NCBI GenBank assembly: GCA_018433675.1
Contig: JAHDQS010000004.1
Span: 16,285 to 80,284 of the forward strand
From: Clostridia bacterium
GTDB lineage: Bacteria; Bacillota; Peptococcia; DRI-13; SM3-B62
Direction of reading: 5' to 3'
DNA length: 64,000 bases
Shown here piece by piece: positions 26,595-35,465 of this stretch. The translations under genes and the position numbers were made by a program. The notes beneath the pieces were generated by a model that saw only the letters and a list, made by a program, of their open reading frames with translations, made no database searches and was not told the origin of the DNA. Positions within the stretch are counted from its first letter, which is position 1. Every line of letters begins with the position of its first letter.

Positions 26595-27023
26595 ATGAAA
26601 AGGAAGGGGAAAGGCAGAATGTTGTTAATTGTTTTGGCAGTACTGGTGTTTCTTGTTGTGATTACCTTGGGAGGAGGGTTGCTCTATACCGCGGGAGAAC
26701 ACCGGGAAGCCAAAAATCTTCCTATTGCTATTGTGGATTTCAAAAAACTTCGAGACGGCACTTATATCGGAGAATATGAAGGCGGGATGTATAAATGGAG
26801 GGCTAATAAAGTTCAGGTTACTGTATCCTCAGGTCGGGTAACCGATATTAAACAAATGAATTCAACAGACCCAGGCGGCGAGAATACGGATCAAGATTCG
26901 CTTTATGATAGAGTAATCGAAGCCCAGTCGCTGCAGGTAGATACCATAAGTGGTGCAACCCTTACCTCCAAAGCCTATCTGAAGTCGGTGGAAGACGCGC
27001 TGCTCAAAGCACAGGCTGAGTGA
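26595..27023 (+). CDS. Membrane-anchored FMN-binding domain protein
   Basis: A 142-residue protein with one N-terminal transmembrane helix (about residues 9-31, LLIVLAVLVFLVVITLGGGLLY) and an extracytoplasmic FMN-binding domain of the NqrC/RnfG type. The flavinylation motif DTISGATLTS near the C-terminus places the acceptor at Thr122. GGTVT-like strands (WRANKVQVTVSSGRVTDIK) complete the fold. It starts 15 bases after apbE, so the flavin transferase and its substrate are coupled. It is likely to carry electrons across or along the outer face of the membrane for one of the cassette oxidoreductases. Confidence 0.9.
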   Translation: MKRKGKGRMLLIVLAVLVFLVVITLGGGLLYTAGEHREAKNLPIAIVDFKKLRDGTYIGEYEGGMYKWRANKVQVTVSSGRVTDIKQMNSTDPGGENTDQDSLYDRVIEAQSLQVDTISGATLTSKAYLKSVEDALLKAQAE

Positions 27024-27061
27024 GCAGGAGAAAAATATTTACCTATGAGGAGAATCGGAAA

Positions 27062-28561
27062 ATGAAAAAAGTAATAATAATCGGTGCGGGAATCGGTGGG
27101 CTTATTGCCGGCAATCTTCTGGCAAAGAAGGGACATAAGGTAACCATCTTTGAAGCCCACAGCATGCCGGGCGGCTATACCGCCGGGTTTTACAGGAAGG
27201 GATACTATTTTGAGAGCGGCACGGTTTCTTTCGAGGCTTCGGCCTCGGTGTTTAAGGCAATGAAGGATATCGGGGTGTTGGAGAAAATCAACTTTGTACA
27301 GCAGAAAATACGTCTGGTTTCGGAGGATTTTGACGGGATTCCTGAGAATTATGACGGTTATAAAAAAATGGTCTACGCCGCGTTTCCGTCTGAAAAAGGA
27401 AAGCTGGATAAGATTTTTGCGGATCTGGATAAAATAGCCGACTCGATAGGGGGGATGAACACACCAATGCCCTTTCTTTACAAGGGTCCTGCAAAGTTAA
27501 AAGCAATACTTCCCAGCATTTTCGGCTTACCAAAATTAATGAAAATTTCTAAGCAGTATGATAATATAACGTCATCAGAGTTTGTCGCAAGATATTTTGA
27601 GAAGGACTCCAAGCTCTACAATCTGTTCAATGAATTCGGCTATACGGATATGTCGGCGATGATGGTTGGTAGTGGCTTGGCGGGCTTATTTACAGAATTA
27701 TGGACGGTGAAAGACGGGATGCAGTCATGGGCTGATATTCTTGCGGAAAACTTCAGAAAATTGGGCGGCGATTTACACCTTAATTCGTATGTTGACAGGA
27801 TAATAACAAAAAACGGGGTTGCGATTGGGGTCTTATCTAAAGACACCGTTTATGACGCCGATTACGTTATTTCTGCCGGAGACTATAAAAAAACCCTTCT
27901 GAAGCTTTTAGATGACAAGAGCCTTATCCCAAAGACACTCTTAAACACTATCAACCGGGCTGTGGTTTCGGAAGGTTATTTCACGGTATACCTAGGGCTG
28001 GATAAGTCAAACGATGAGCTAGGCAAATCTATGAAAGTTCCCCATGTCTTTGCTTTCAACAATAAACCCGGCTGTGATATTTATAATTCCGAGGACAGTG
28101 AATATTTCAGCAAAGCATTCGCCGAAATATATTCACCCTCATTGGTAAATCCCAGCCATGCACCTTTGGGAAAATCCTCAATAATGCTTCAAACCAAGGC
28201 TCCTTATCGCTGGATGAACAATTGGGGCGGTGGAGACAGCAAGATATACAGACAATTAAAGGGAAAAGCAATGGAGGCAATGATAGAGAATGCATCCGGG
28301 CTGATTCCCGGTTTGAAAGAATGTATCGAATACAAGGATGCCGCTACTCCGCTGACTTATGAAAGATTCACCCATAATACGGCTGGTGCAAGCTCAGCCT
28401 GGAGCTGGAACCCTCAAAAGAGGTTTTATCAAGATGATATGAGCGTTCATATCGAAACGCCGGTGAAAAATCTTTACATCGGTTCTTGTTGGGCTATGCA
28501 GATAGGTGGCGTCCCCGGTGCCCTAGCAGCAGCTTATCAGTGCGCCCATAAGATTAAGTGA
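27062..28561 (+). CDS. Phytoene-desaturase-like FAD oxidoreductase
   Basis: Flavoprotein of 499 residues in the phytoene desaturase/NAD(P)/FAD-dependent amine-oxidase superfamily. It opens with the dinucleotide-binding motif VIIIGAGIGGLIAGNLLAKK, followed by the acidic-end VTIFEAHSMPGGYTAGF. The C-terminal FAD segment appears as YIGSCWAMQIGGVPGALAAAY. GAGGAG places the start at ATG 27062; upstream in-frame starts have no site. Carotenoid enzymes are relatives, but related clostridial and retinol-saturase-like proteins act on other isoprenoids and lipids, so the substrate is undecided. No phytoene synthase is present. It sits between the FMN-binding protein and a radical SAM gene. Confidence 0.85.
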   Translation: MKKVIIIGAGIGGLIAGNLLAKKGHKVTIFEAHSMPGGYTAGFYRKGYYFESGTVSFEASASVFKAMKDIGVLEKINFVQQKIRLVSEDFDGIPENYDGYKKMVYAAFPSEKGKLDKIFADLDKIADSIGGMNTPMPFLYKGPAKLKAILPSIFGLPKLMKISKQYDNITSSEFVARYFEKDSKLYNLFNEFGYTDMSAMMVGSGLAGLFTELWTVKDGMQSWADILAENFRKLGGDLHLNSYVDRIITKNGVAIGVLSKDTVYDADYVISAGDYKKTLLKLLDDKSLIPKTLLNTINRAVVSEGYFTVYLGLDKSNDELGKSMKVPHVFAFNNKPGCDIYNSEDSEYFSKAFAEIYSPSLVNPSHAPLGKSSIMLQTKAPYRWMNNWGGGDSKIYRQLKGKAMEAMIENASGLIPGLKECIEYKDAATPLTYERFTHNTAGASSAWSWNPQKRFYQDDMSVHIETPVKNLYIGSCWAMQIGGVPGALAAAYQCAHKIK

Positions 28562-28644
28562 CAACAAAGCAACGGTGAAGTAACAACTCATTTGTAATAG
28601 TGTGATAGGATGAAGAATGATTAAAAAAACAAAGGAGTTTATAT

Positions 28645-29835
28645 ATGGCAGACTTGAAAAATAAGATTGCCCTAGTCAAAGCTCTGCTGTCAAACAAGCA
28701 GATTATCAGGGCAAAACCTTCGATCAACTGGTTTTTAGCTAAATATATGGGAAAATTCAATTTGATAAATGTAGGCGGGCAGCTCATAATTCATTCGCAT
28801 CTGCCCCCAATCAACAGTAAGGCATTTACCCGTTTCATAAATGAGCATCTGTTGGCAAGGACAAAAGGGCCGTCCCACGCTCAAATCAGCCTGACTAATG
28901 TCTGTCCCCAGAATTGCGGCTATTGCTACAACAAGAATAGAAAAGGAGAACTTCTGAACACGTCTGAAATCAAGCGGCTCATACAGGAGTTGAAGAAAAT
29001 GGGAGTTTGCTGGTTGGGACTTACCGGTGGAGAGCCCCTTATGAACAAAGATATTGTTGAGATTGTAAAAAGTGTTGGTGACGACTGCGCGGTAAAAATC
29101 TTTACAACAGGTGCAAACCTATCGGAACAGTTGGCAATGGAACTAAAAAAAGCCGGGCTTTTGTACGTATCAATCAGCCTGGACCATTGGGAGAAAGAAG
29201 AACATGACAGGAACAGGGGTTATGCCGGGGCTTTCCAGACAGCCCTTCGGGCAATCGAGATATTTAAAAGTATTGGAGTACATGTAAGTGTATCGGCGGT
29301 CATATCCAGAAGGATGCTACAAGAAAATCAGGTGCAGGAATTGCTGGATTTCCTGATTAGTCTTGGTATCCATGAAGCCTGGCTGAGTGAAACCAAGCCG
29401 ACTGTAGAAGCATTTTGGCATAAGGAAGCGGTTATTACCGAAAATGAACGCTTAAGTCTGGTCAGTTTGCAGGATAAATACAACAAAGAAAGAAAAATAA
29501 CAGTAAATTATCTTGGGCATTTTGAGGGGAAAGAGCACTTTGGCTGTAACGCAGGAAACAAAATGGTTTATATAGACGCATTCGGAGAGGTAAGTCCCTG
29601 TGTGTTTACGCCCCTGACCTTTGGAAATATGCGGGATAAGCCGGTACAGGCCATTTTTTCGGAGATGAAGGAGTATTTTCCGTCGGAGGGAAATTGCTTT
29701 ATTAATCAAAACTATGAGTTGTTGAAAAAGCATTACAAGGGGCAGTCTCCTTTAAACAAAGAAGATACGGATGAGATGATGAAGGAAGTCCGGTTCAGCC
29801 TACCATCCGAATTTTCACGGTTATACTACAAGTGA
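28645..29835 (+). CDS. Radical SAM/SPASM-type protein
   Basis: A 396-residue radical SAM enzyme. The AdoMet cluster motif NVCPQNCGYCYNK is CX3CX2C with cysteines near residues 87, 91 and 94. The GGEP motif follows (LTGGEPLMNK near 132), then SLDHWEKEEHD near 181. Near residues 298-330 is a CNAG...SPCVFTPL segment, consistent with a shortened SPASM or twitch domain (FGCNAGNKMVYIDAFG). An N-terminal extension of about 80 residues precedes the barrel. AAGGAG is upstream of the ATG. It follows the phytoene-desaturase-like gene by 83 bases in the TetR cassette. Such proteins often mature peptides or lipids; no precursor peptide was seen. Confidence 0.88.
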   Translation: MADLKNKIALVKALLSNKQIIRAKPSINWFLAKYMGKFNLINVGGQLIIHSHLPPINSKAFTRFINEHLLARTKGPSHAQISLTNVCPQNCGYCYNKNRKGELLNTSEIKRLIQELKKMGVCWLGLTGGEPLMNKDIVEIVKSVGDDCAVKIFTTGANLSEQLAMELKKAGLLYVSISLDHWEKEEHDRNRGYAGAFQTALRAIEIFKSIGVHVSVSAVISRRMLQENQVQELLDFLISLGIHEAWLSETKPTVEAFWHKEAVITENERLSLVSLQDKYNKERKITVNYLGHFEGKEHFGCNAGNKMVYIDAFGEVSPCVFTPLTFGNMRDKPVQAIFSEMKEYFPSEGNCFINQNYELLKKHYKGQSPLNKEDTDEMMKEVRFSLPSEFSRLYYK

Positions 29836-29902
29836 CAGCACGGAGATGAGGCAGATAGTGATACAAATGATTGTCACAGAATAGAGTTTGGGAGGTATGT
29901 GT

Positions 29903-30322
29903 GTGAGTCTAGGCGTGAGACGGTATAAGCTGTTTAGCCTCGCTGCGGCGGTAATATTTGCCTTTGTAGGTTTAGTATTTTTATTTGCCCCAGATGCGGT
30001 TCTGGTTCTATTCAACAAGATTTCGGCTTATTTCGGATTGCCCGAAGCCCCTTTACAGGGCGCCGGTTTTTATTTGATACTTGCTTCGGCTTATATGTAT
30101 CTTGTCGCTTTGCTTGCCCACCTGATGTATCGTTACCCGGGGCACAGGATTTATCCCTTTTTATTGGCTCAAGGCAAACTGGCATCTTCATTAATTTCGA
30201 TCTATTTGTTTTTAAGGCACCAGCCGTATTTAATCTATCTGGTCAACTTTGTTATTGACGGCTTTATAGGTGTTGCGGCCTTGTACCTCATGAAAATGAA
30301 AAAAACAGATTGGACGGCTTGA
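29903..30322 (+). CDS. Small four-helix membrane protein of the cassette
   Basis: Integral membrane protein of about 139 residues with four predicted transmembrane segments (about residues 10-32, 55-75, 84-103 and 113-130). The sequence is AAVIFAFVGLVFLFAPDAVL in the first helix. The GTG at 29903 is favoured by GGGAGG seven bases before it; an ATG at 29897 is also possible. I do not recognise a family, although the plan resembles DoxX-like or AsnC-free small quinone-associated proteins. It lies between the radical SAM gene and a small cytoplasmic protein. Confidence 0.65.
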   Translation: MSLGVRRYKLFSLAAAVIFAFVGLVFLFAPDAVLVLFNKISAYFGLPEAPLQGAGFYLILASAYMYLVALLAHLMYRYPGHRIYPFLLAQGKLASSLISIYLFLRHQPYLIYLVNFVIDGFIGVAALYLMKMKKTDWTA

Positions 30323-30354
30323 GGTTTTTCAGCAAGCAGAACAGGAGAGTGATT

Positions 30355-30894
30355 ATGCTTCTGAAAGTAATGCAGTTTTATATCCCTGGGTTTATTAAGA
30401 AAAAGAAACTATATGAATTATTTCGCTTGACTGCCGATGCCTTCCAAAAAGAGCCGCCTCAAATGGAGGGGTTTTCTTTTGCCGAGGGTTTGACGAAGTA
30501 TGCTTTGTTCACAAAAGAACAGGCCGAAATCTATTTGCAGAGCGGGCGCTCTTTGGATGAAGTTAAACAAAGGTTGTATCAATACTCTTATATTTTTGGA
30601 CAAAGCTTAAAAAAAAGCCTTCATATCGTAAGTTGGGAAGAAGCGATTACTGCGCTTAAAGTTATCTATAAACTCATAGGGATAGATTTTCAATATGATA
30701 GGCAAGGGGAATTCATTATCAAACAGTGTTTTTTTAGCAAATATTACTCTAAAGAAGTATGCATGCTTATTTCTTCACTGGATGAAGGATTGGCAGCAGG
30801 CCTTTCCAGTGGTAACAGACTGTGTTTTAAACAGAGGATTACTGAAGGTAGCGGCAGTTGCAAAGGATATTTTAGTGGGGAGGGGTTGAAATGA
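30355..30894 (+). CDS. Small cytoplasmic protein, possibly ATC-hydrolase-like
   Basis: A 179-residue soluble protein. AGGAGAG before ATG 30355 selects this start. The C-terminal part (MLISSLDEGLAAGLSSGNRL, then RITEGSGSCKGYF) resembles the end of the L-2-amino-thiazoline-4-carboxylate hydrolase-like/V4R-related folds, which have a Cys-rich, ligand-binding end. The match is weak and no catalytic residue is clear. Its stop overlaps the next flavoprotein start by four bases (ATGA), so the two are translationally coupled. That suggests it is a partner of the FAD enzyme. Confidence 0.55.
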   Translation: MLLKVMQFYIPGFIKKKKLYELFRLTADAFQKEPPQMEGFSFAEGLTKYALFTKEQAEIYLQSGRSLDEVKQRLYQYSYIFGQSLKKSLHIVSWEEAITALKVIYKLIGIDFQYDRQGEFIIKQCFFSKYYSKEVCMLISSLDEGLAAGLSSGNRLCFKQRITEGSGSCKGYFSGEGLK

Positions 30895-32204
30895 AGAAGG
30901 TGATAGTGGTTGGTAGCGGTGCTGGTGGAGCAGCTGCCGCGCTGACGCTAGCGGATAAATTTAAGGTGACCGTACTGGAGGCCGGCGGAGATTTTAAACC
31001 ATTTTCCTACAATTTGCATGTCCTGGAAAAACTGAAAAGGACCGGACTCTTTTTTGATGAGAGGGCAATTCAGTTGCTGTTCCCGGCAATGAAAGTACAA
31101 AAAACGGCAGACAGGATGGTTATGGTAAGTGGGAGGGGCCTGGGTGGAACTACCACACTCTCTTGCGGAAATGCCTTGCGTATGGACTTAAGGCTAGAAG
31201 AACTGGGAATTGTACTGGACGATGAATTCGAAGAACTATATAATGAAGTCCCTATTACAGACGATCATCAAAATGTTTGGCGGGATAGTACAAAGAGGTT
31301 ATTTGAAGTGTGCGCCGAGATGGATCTGGAACCTCGGTCTTTACCGAAGTTTGGAGAATATAAGCGTTGTGTCAACTGCGGGAGGTGTGTTCTGGGGTGT
31401 CGATATGGTGTTAAATGGGATAGCCGACGAATGCTCAAGGCTGCGGAGAATGCAGGGGCGGAAATTATTACGGGATGTAAGGTCAAACAGGCGGTTATTG
31501 AAAGTGGAGTGGTTAAGGGGGTACAGGCGCAAAAAGGCCTTAATTCCGTATTCTATCCGGCTGATTTAGTCATACTGGCGGCAGGAAGCTTTGCGACACC
31601 TGTGATTCTCCAGAATTCGGGTATTGAGTGCGAAAACAGTTTGTTTGTTGATCCGGTTCTTTGCGTGGCTGCCGAAGGGAAGGGAAGTCTTTTAAACAAA
31701 CAGCTTTCCATGCCCTTTGCCGTGCAGAAGGAGCATTATATCATATCCCCGTATTTTGACTTTCTGAGTTTTTTCTTTAATAAAAGCTGGCGATATGCCG
31801 CTTCAGATACAGTGTCACTGATGATTAAGCTTGCAGACACAAGTACTGGAAGTGTTGACAACAAAAACATCAAAAAGTCACTTGCCGCTGTTGATAAAGA
31901 AAGATTGCGGGAGGGAGTAGAACTTTGCCAAGAGATACTCAGCAGATACGGTATAAAAAAAGACGATATATTCCTAGGAACGATAAATGCCGGGCATCCC
32001 GGCGGAATGCTGCCTCTCACCAAGCAGGAAGCGAATACCTTTCACAATCCTAGGCTTCCTGAGAACCTCTATGTTGCTGATGCGACGCTCCTACCCGGTT
32101 CTTTGGGGAACCCGCCCATCCTTACTATAATGGCCATAGCTAAAAGAATCGGTAAAATTATTAAGAGAAAACATGGGGTCAGGCTTGAAAAATTCCCTAA
32201 TTAA
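30891..32204 (+). CDS. GMC-like FAD oxidoreductase with CX2CX2CX3C motif
   Basis: A 437-residue FAD-dependent oxidoreductase. The N-terminus carries VIVVGSGAGGAAAALTLADK, then VSGRGLGGTTTLSCGNALRM near residue 80, as in GMC-type dehydrogenases. The C-terminal FAD segment is NLYVADATLLPGSLGNPPIL, also GMC-like. Unusually, residues about 161-175 contain CVNCGRCVLGCRYG, a ferredoxin-type CX2CX2CX3C pattern that could hold a [4Fe-4S] cluster. The start overlaps the upstream gene by four bases. The last residues (about 10, KHGVRLEKFPN) are encoded by the 28-bp direct repeat, which may have replaced the native end. It closes the TetR cassette. Confidence 0.85.
   Translation: MKKVIVVGSGAGGAAAALTLADKFKVTVLEAGGDFKPFSYNLHVLEKLKRTGLFFDERAIQLLFPAMKVQKTADRMVMVSGRGLGGTTTLSCGNALRMDLRLEELGIVLDDEFEELYNEVPITDDHQNVWRDSTKRLFEVCAEMDLEPRSLPKFGEYKRCVNCGRCVLGCRYGVKWDSRRMLKAAENAGAEIITGCKVKQAVIESGVVKGVQAQKGLNSVFYPADLVILAAGSFATPVILQNSGIECENSLFVDPVLCVAAEGKGSLLNKQLSMPFAVQKEHYIISPYFDFLSFFFNKSWRYAASDTVSLMIKLADTSTGSVDNKNIKKSLAAVDKERLREGVELCQEILSRYGIKKDDIFLGTINAGHPGGMLPLTKQEANTFHNPRLPENLYVADATLLPGSLGNPPILTIMAIAKRIGKIIKRKHGVRLEKFPN
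32169..32196. repeat. 28-bp direct repeat, copy 2
   Basis: Identical over 28 bases to 24772-24799 in the same orientation. It lies inside the 3' end of the GMC-like gene and encodes part of its last residues. With copy 1 it brackets the TetR/flavin cassette. Confidence 0.85.
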
Positions 32205-32287
32205 TTCGTCTGTTATATTTCTTGCGATTTGAAAAAAAATATAATATAGTGGAATAAACTTACAAAACCGAGAGGTAGAGATGCAAT

Positions 32288-34084
32288 ATGAAAAGTTTGA
32301 TTAAAGCAATCATCAATTTGGTTAAGGGACTATCAACAGCTGTTTTACGCTTCCCATTGACTGTGCTATGCTTAATCCTCAGTACGGCTTTGACCTATTA
32401 CATGATTTCTCTGCATGAAACTCCTGCTCTAATTATCGAGAAATTGATGTTTGTCTTTTTGTTGGGTTCTTTTTTGGGAGTAACCGCTCAGTTTGCCTGC
32501 GAACGTTTTCTGCGGCTTGCCAAACTGCGTTGGGGTGTGTACGTTGCAGCTGTATTACTCACGCTAGGTTATTATTTTATCATTTCCCCTGTTCCGGCTA
32601 TAGATTACGGAGTAGGAGCCAGAACTGCGGTAGCGGTATTTGCGTTATTTTGCGCTTTCATCTGGCTGCCGTCCGGTAGGGGCGGATTTGATTTTAACAG
32701 CGTGGCCTTGATACATTTCAAATCGGCTTTTATATCAATCCTATATGCGGGAGTGCTTTCGGCCGGACTAGCATCGATTATTGGGGCTGTCGACATCCTG
32801 CTTATTGATGTCCACAATGATGCGTACAGCTATATGATGGCTACAGTATGGATTCTTTTCGCGACTACGTATTACTTGTCTCTTTTACCACGCTTCAATT
32901 CGGAAACAGAAACAGATATATCTTATGCCCGGGAAGCAGGTCATTGTCCCCGCTTTTTGGAAATACTGATTTCTTATATATCCGTGCCTTTGGTTACAGG
33001 GTTTACGTTGGTGCTGTTTGCCTACTTCATCAAGATCGTGATTGTGACAGAGTGGCCATCCGGTCAACTCGGACCGATGATTTTAGCTTATTCCGCTGCC
33101 GGACTTATTATTTATATTCTTGCCAGTCGATTGGAAAACCGTTTTGCCGTACTTTATCAACGCATCTACCCGAAGGTGCTGATTCCGGTTGTAATCATGC
33201 AGCTGGTTTCAGTGTACATACGATTGAATGCCTATGGTGTTACGGAGTCCCGTTACTATGTCGCCATGTTCGGTATCTTTTCTATTGTTATCGGTATTAT
33301 CTTATCCTTTAAGCCGGTCAAAAAGAATGGGCTCATTGCTCTTTTGGCCGCGGCTTTTGCCATAATTTCCGTTCTGCCGCCTGTGGATGCCTTTACAGTT
33401 TCGAGGGCCAGTCAGATAAACAGATTGGAAAATATGCTTCAAGCAGAGGGCATATTAGCTAACGGAGAAATCAGCCCCAAGAAGGATGTGGATGTGGCTT
33501 TGCGGCAGGAGACCACCAGTATCCTGAATTATTTGGCAAGACGCAAATACATTCAAGATGTTGCGTGGCTACCGGCAGATTTTAAGACCAGCGAAGATAT
33601 GCAGGAGGTTCTCGGTTTTGAACCGGCTTATAGATACGGCGGGGGAGAACAGGAGAGAAGTTATGCTAATGTGGATATGCAGAAACCTTTGGAAATTATG
33701 GGTTATGATATTTTGCTACGAGCCGAGGCTTATCGGGGGAAGGTAACAGAAGAAATAACAACCTATGATTTCGAGGTGGAAGGGATTCCATATCAACTCC
33801 GAATTAAGCCCTTATCAGCGTATGATGCTCAAGTATCACTCCAAAACGCAGCGGGGAAGGAATTAGTAAATACCAGTTTGTACGATTTTGCCTCCTCGAC
33901 AATTGATGCAAATAATCGTTTTAGAAATGATGTGGATGTTGAGGAAATGACCTTAGATGTTGAGGATAATAGCTGCAAGCTTCGTATCATTTTCCAGAAT
34001 TACAGCATTACTTATGGTACCGATGCAGACAAAAGTGCCGACTACAATATGTTTATTCTGGTAGATGTTCCGCCCCGCAGGTAA
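32288..34084 (+). CDS. DUF4153-like membrane protein
   Basis: A 598-residue membrane protein. The first 365 residues hold about ten transmembrane segments. The remainder is a soluble C-terminal domain with aromatic and acidic stretches (YDILLRAEAYRGKVTEEITT). The architecture, length and segments such as GFDFNSVALIHFKSAFISILYAG resemble DUF4153 proteins of Firmicutes, whose function is not established. AGAGGTAGAG precedes the ATG with moderate spacing. It is followed by an intrinsic terminator. A role in envelope or exopolysaccharide processes would be speculation. Confidence 0.75.
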   Translation: MKSLIKAIINLVKGLSTAVLRFPLTVLCLILSTALTYYMISLHETPALIIEKLMFVFLLGSFLGVTAQFACERFLRLAKLRWGVYVAAVLLTLGYYFIISPVPAIDYGVGARTAVAVFALFCAFIWLPSGRGGFDFNSVALIHFKSAFISILYAGVLSAGLASIIGAVDILLIDVHNDAYSYMMATVWILFATTYYLSLLPRFNSETETDISYAREAGHCPRFLEILISYISVPLVTGFTLVLFAYFIKIVIVTEWPSGQLGPMILAYSAAGLIIYILASRLENRFAVLYQRIYPKVLIPVVIMQLVSVYIRLNAYGVTESRYYVAMFGIFSIVIGIILSFKPVKKNGLIALLAAAFAIISVLPPVDAFTVSRASQINRLENMLQAEGILANGEISPKKDVDVALRQETTSILNYLARRKYIQDVAWLPADFKTSEDMQEVLGFEPAYRYGGGEQERSYANVDMQKPLEIMGYDILLRAEAYRGKVTEEITTYDFEVEGIPYQLRIKPLSAYDAQVSLQNAAGKELVNTSLYDFASSTIDANNRFRNDVDVEEMTLDVEDNSCKLRIIFQNYSITYGTDADKSADYNMFILVDVPPRR

Positions 34085-34128
34085 TCTTAAGGAAGTTTTG
34101 TTTAAAACAATGGAAATGTGCAGAAGAT

Positions 34129-34173
34129 AGAACCGCCCTATAACCGTTAAGGTTGTACGGAGCGGTTCTTTTA
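34129..34173 (+). terminator. Intrinsic terminator after the DUF4153 gene
   Basis: AGAACCGC (34129-34136) pairs with GCGGTTCT (about 34162-34169), with an inner ATAACC/GGTTGT stem, followed by TTTTAT. It closes the transcript of the DUF4153 gene. The rest of the stretch to 34379 shows no further gene. Confidence 0.7.
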
Positions 34174-34379
34174 TATTCCGGTGAAATACTAATAATTCGG
34201 CGCAAAATATATATTGTCGTTATCATATTAAAACTTTGTTTCGCATCTATATTTAAGGGCTGAATATAAGAAGTGAAAATATGGACTGATATAAGTTTAA
34301 GATATCCTGCTTTTGAGATAATAAACAATAGATTGGGATGGCTACAACCATAAAAGACCACCATAAAGGATGTGACTTA

Positions 34380-35453
34380 GTGCGAAAAGAAGGTACATCT
34401 ACACTAAAGGTTGCCGCGACATATATAGGCACTATAGTTGGAGCGGGATTTGCAACAGGGCAAGAGGTATTACAGTTTTTCACGAAATTTGGTGCAATGG
34501 GATTGGCAGGTTTAATCCTTACAATGCTGATGTTCATTGTCTTTGGCTATATAATTATGGATTTAGGAAAACAGCTTAATGCCCGGTCACATTTGGAGAT
34601 AATCAAGTACTCCGCAGGAAAGGTCCTGGGAACAATAATAGATATTATTATAACTTTTTTTCTGTTCGGTGGTTTGGCGGCAATGATAGCCGGAACCGGG
34701 GCAATATTTGTACAACAGTTTAATTTGCCGGACATATTAGGTAACATAATTATGTGCATATTAACAGCTATAACTGTATTAACAGGTATAAAGGGGGTTA
34801 TTAACTCCATCAGCTTTGTAGTACCTTTTTTATTAGTATCGATAATTGGTGTTAGTATTGTCTCAATTATTAATACACCACCTGACATATCTGCAACCGG
34901 TCAGGTGGTGGGTGAAAGCGGATTGATAACGAATTGGTTTTTAGCGGCAGTTCTTTATGTATCTTATAATACGATCATATCTGTAGCCGTATTAGGGCCG
35001 CTCGGCAGAAAAGCTCAAAACAGAAAAGCAATTAGGAATGGCGCAATTCTAGGTGGTTTAGGATTAGGGATAGGGTCTATTATGATCTATCTGGCTTTAT
35101 CCGCTAATATTTCAGAGATTGCAAGGCTGGAGGTTCCCATGATTCACATTGCAGGAGAGATTTCGTTTGTTATACAAATAATTTATGCTATTGTATTAAT
35201 TGCCGAAGTCTACACAACAGCAGTGGCTTCCCTTTATGGCTTTGTAGCTAGAATCGTTGATATAGAAAGACCGTCGGCAAAAGGAAGAGTATTGGTTGTT
35301 GGTTCAAGCGTAGCGGCATTATTAGCCAGTCAGTTTGGATTCTCTAATTTGGTTAAATATCTTTACCCATTAGTAGGATATGGGGGGATAGCGCTTTTAG
35401 TAAGCTTAATTTATGTTAAAATTAGGCATAGCGTTTCAAGGAAAATGTATTGA
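34380..35453 (+). CDS. YkvI-family membrane transporter-like protein
   Basis: A 357-residue membrane protein with about ten transmembrane helices, matching the Bacillus YkvI family, distant members of the amino-acid/sodium symporter fold. Its opening AATYIGTIVGAGFATGQEVLQFF near residue 10 is the family hallmark. AAAGGA nine bases upstream selects GTG at 34380. An in-frame ATG at 34338 has no site. The substrate is unknown, and the leucine-transporter-like fold suggests an amino acid or small organic solute. It is convergent with the degV-like gene, with only 12 bases between. Confidence 0.82.
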   Translation: MRKEGTSTLKVAATYIGTIVGAGFATGQEVLQFFTKFGAMGLAGLILTMLMFIVFGYIIMDLGKQLNARSHLEIIKYSAGKVLGTIIDIIITFFLFGGLAAMIAGTGAIFVQQFNLPDILGNIIMCILTAITVLTGIKGVINSISFVVPFLLVSIIGVSIVSIINTPPDISATGQVVGESGLITNWFLAAVLYVSYNTIISVAVLGPLGRKAQNRKAIRNGAILGGLGLGIGSIMIYLALSANISEIARLEVPMIHIAGEISFVIQIIYAIVLIAEVYTTAVASLYGFVARIVDIERPSAKGRVLVVGSSVAALLASQFGFSNLVKYLYPLVGYGGIALLVSLIYVKIRHSVSRKMY

Positions 35454-35465
35454 GGATTGTATTAT

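Noticed and set aside
27062..28561. Carotenoid biosynthesis operon
   Set aside because: No phytoene synthase or other isoprenoid enzyme is present in the cassette. The desaturase-like fold alone does not establish carotenoids.
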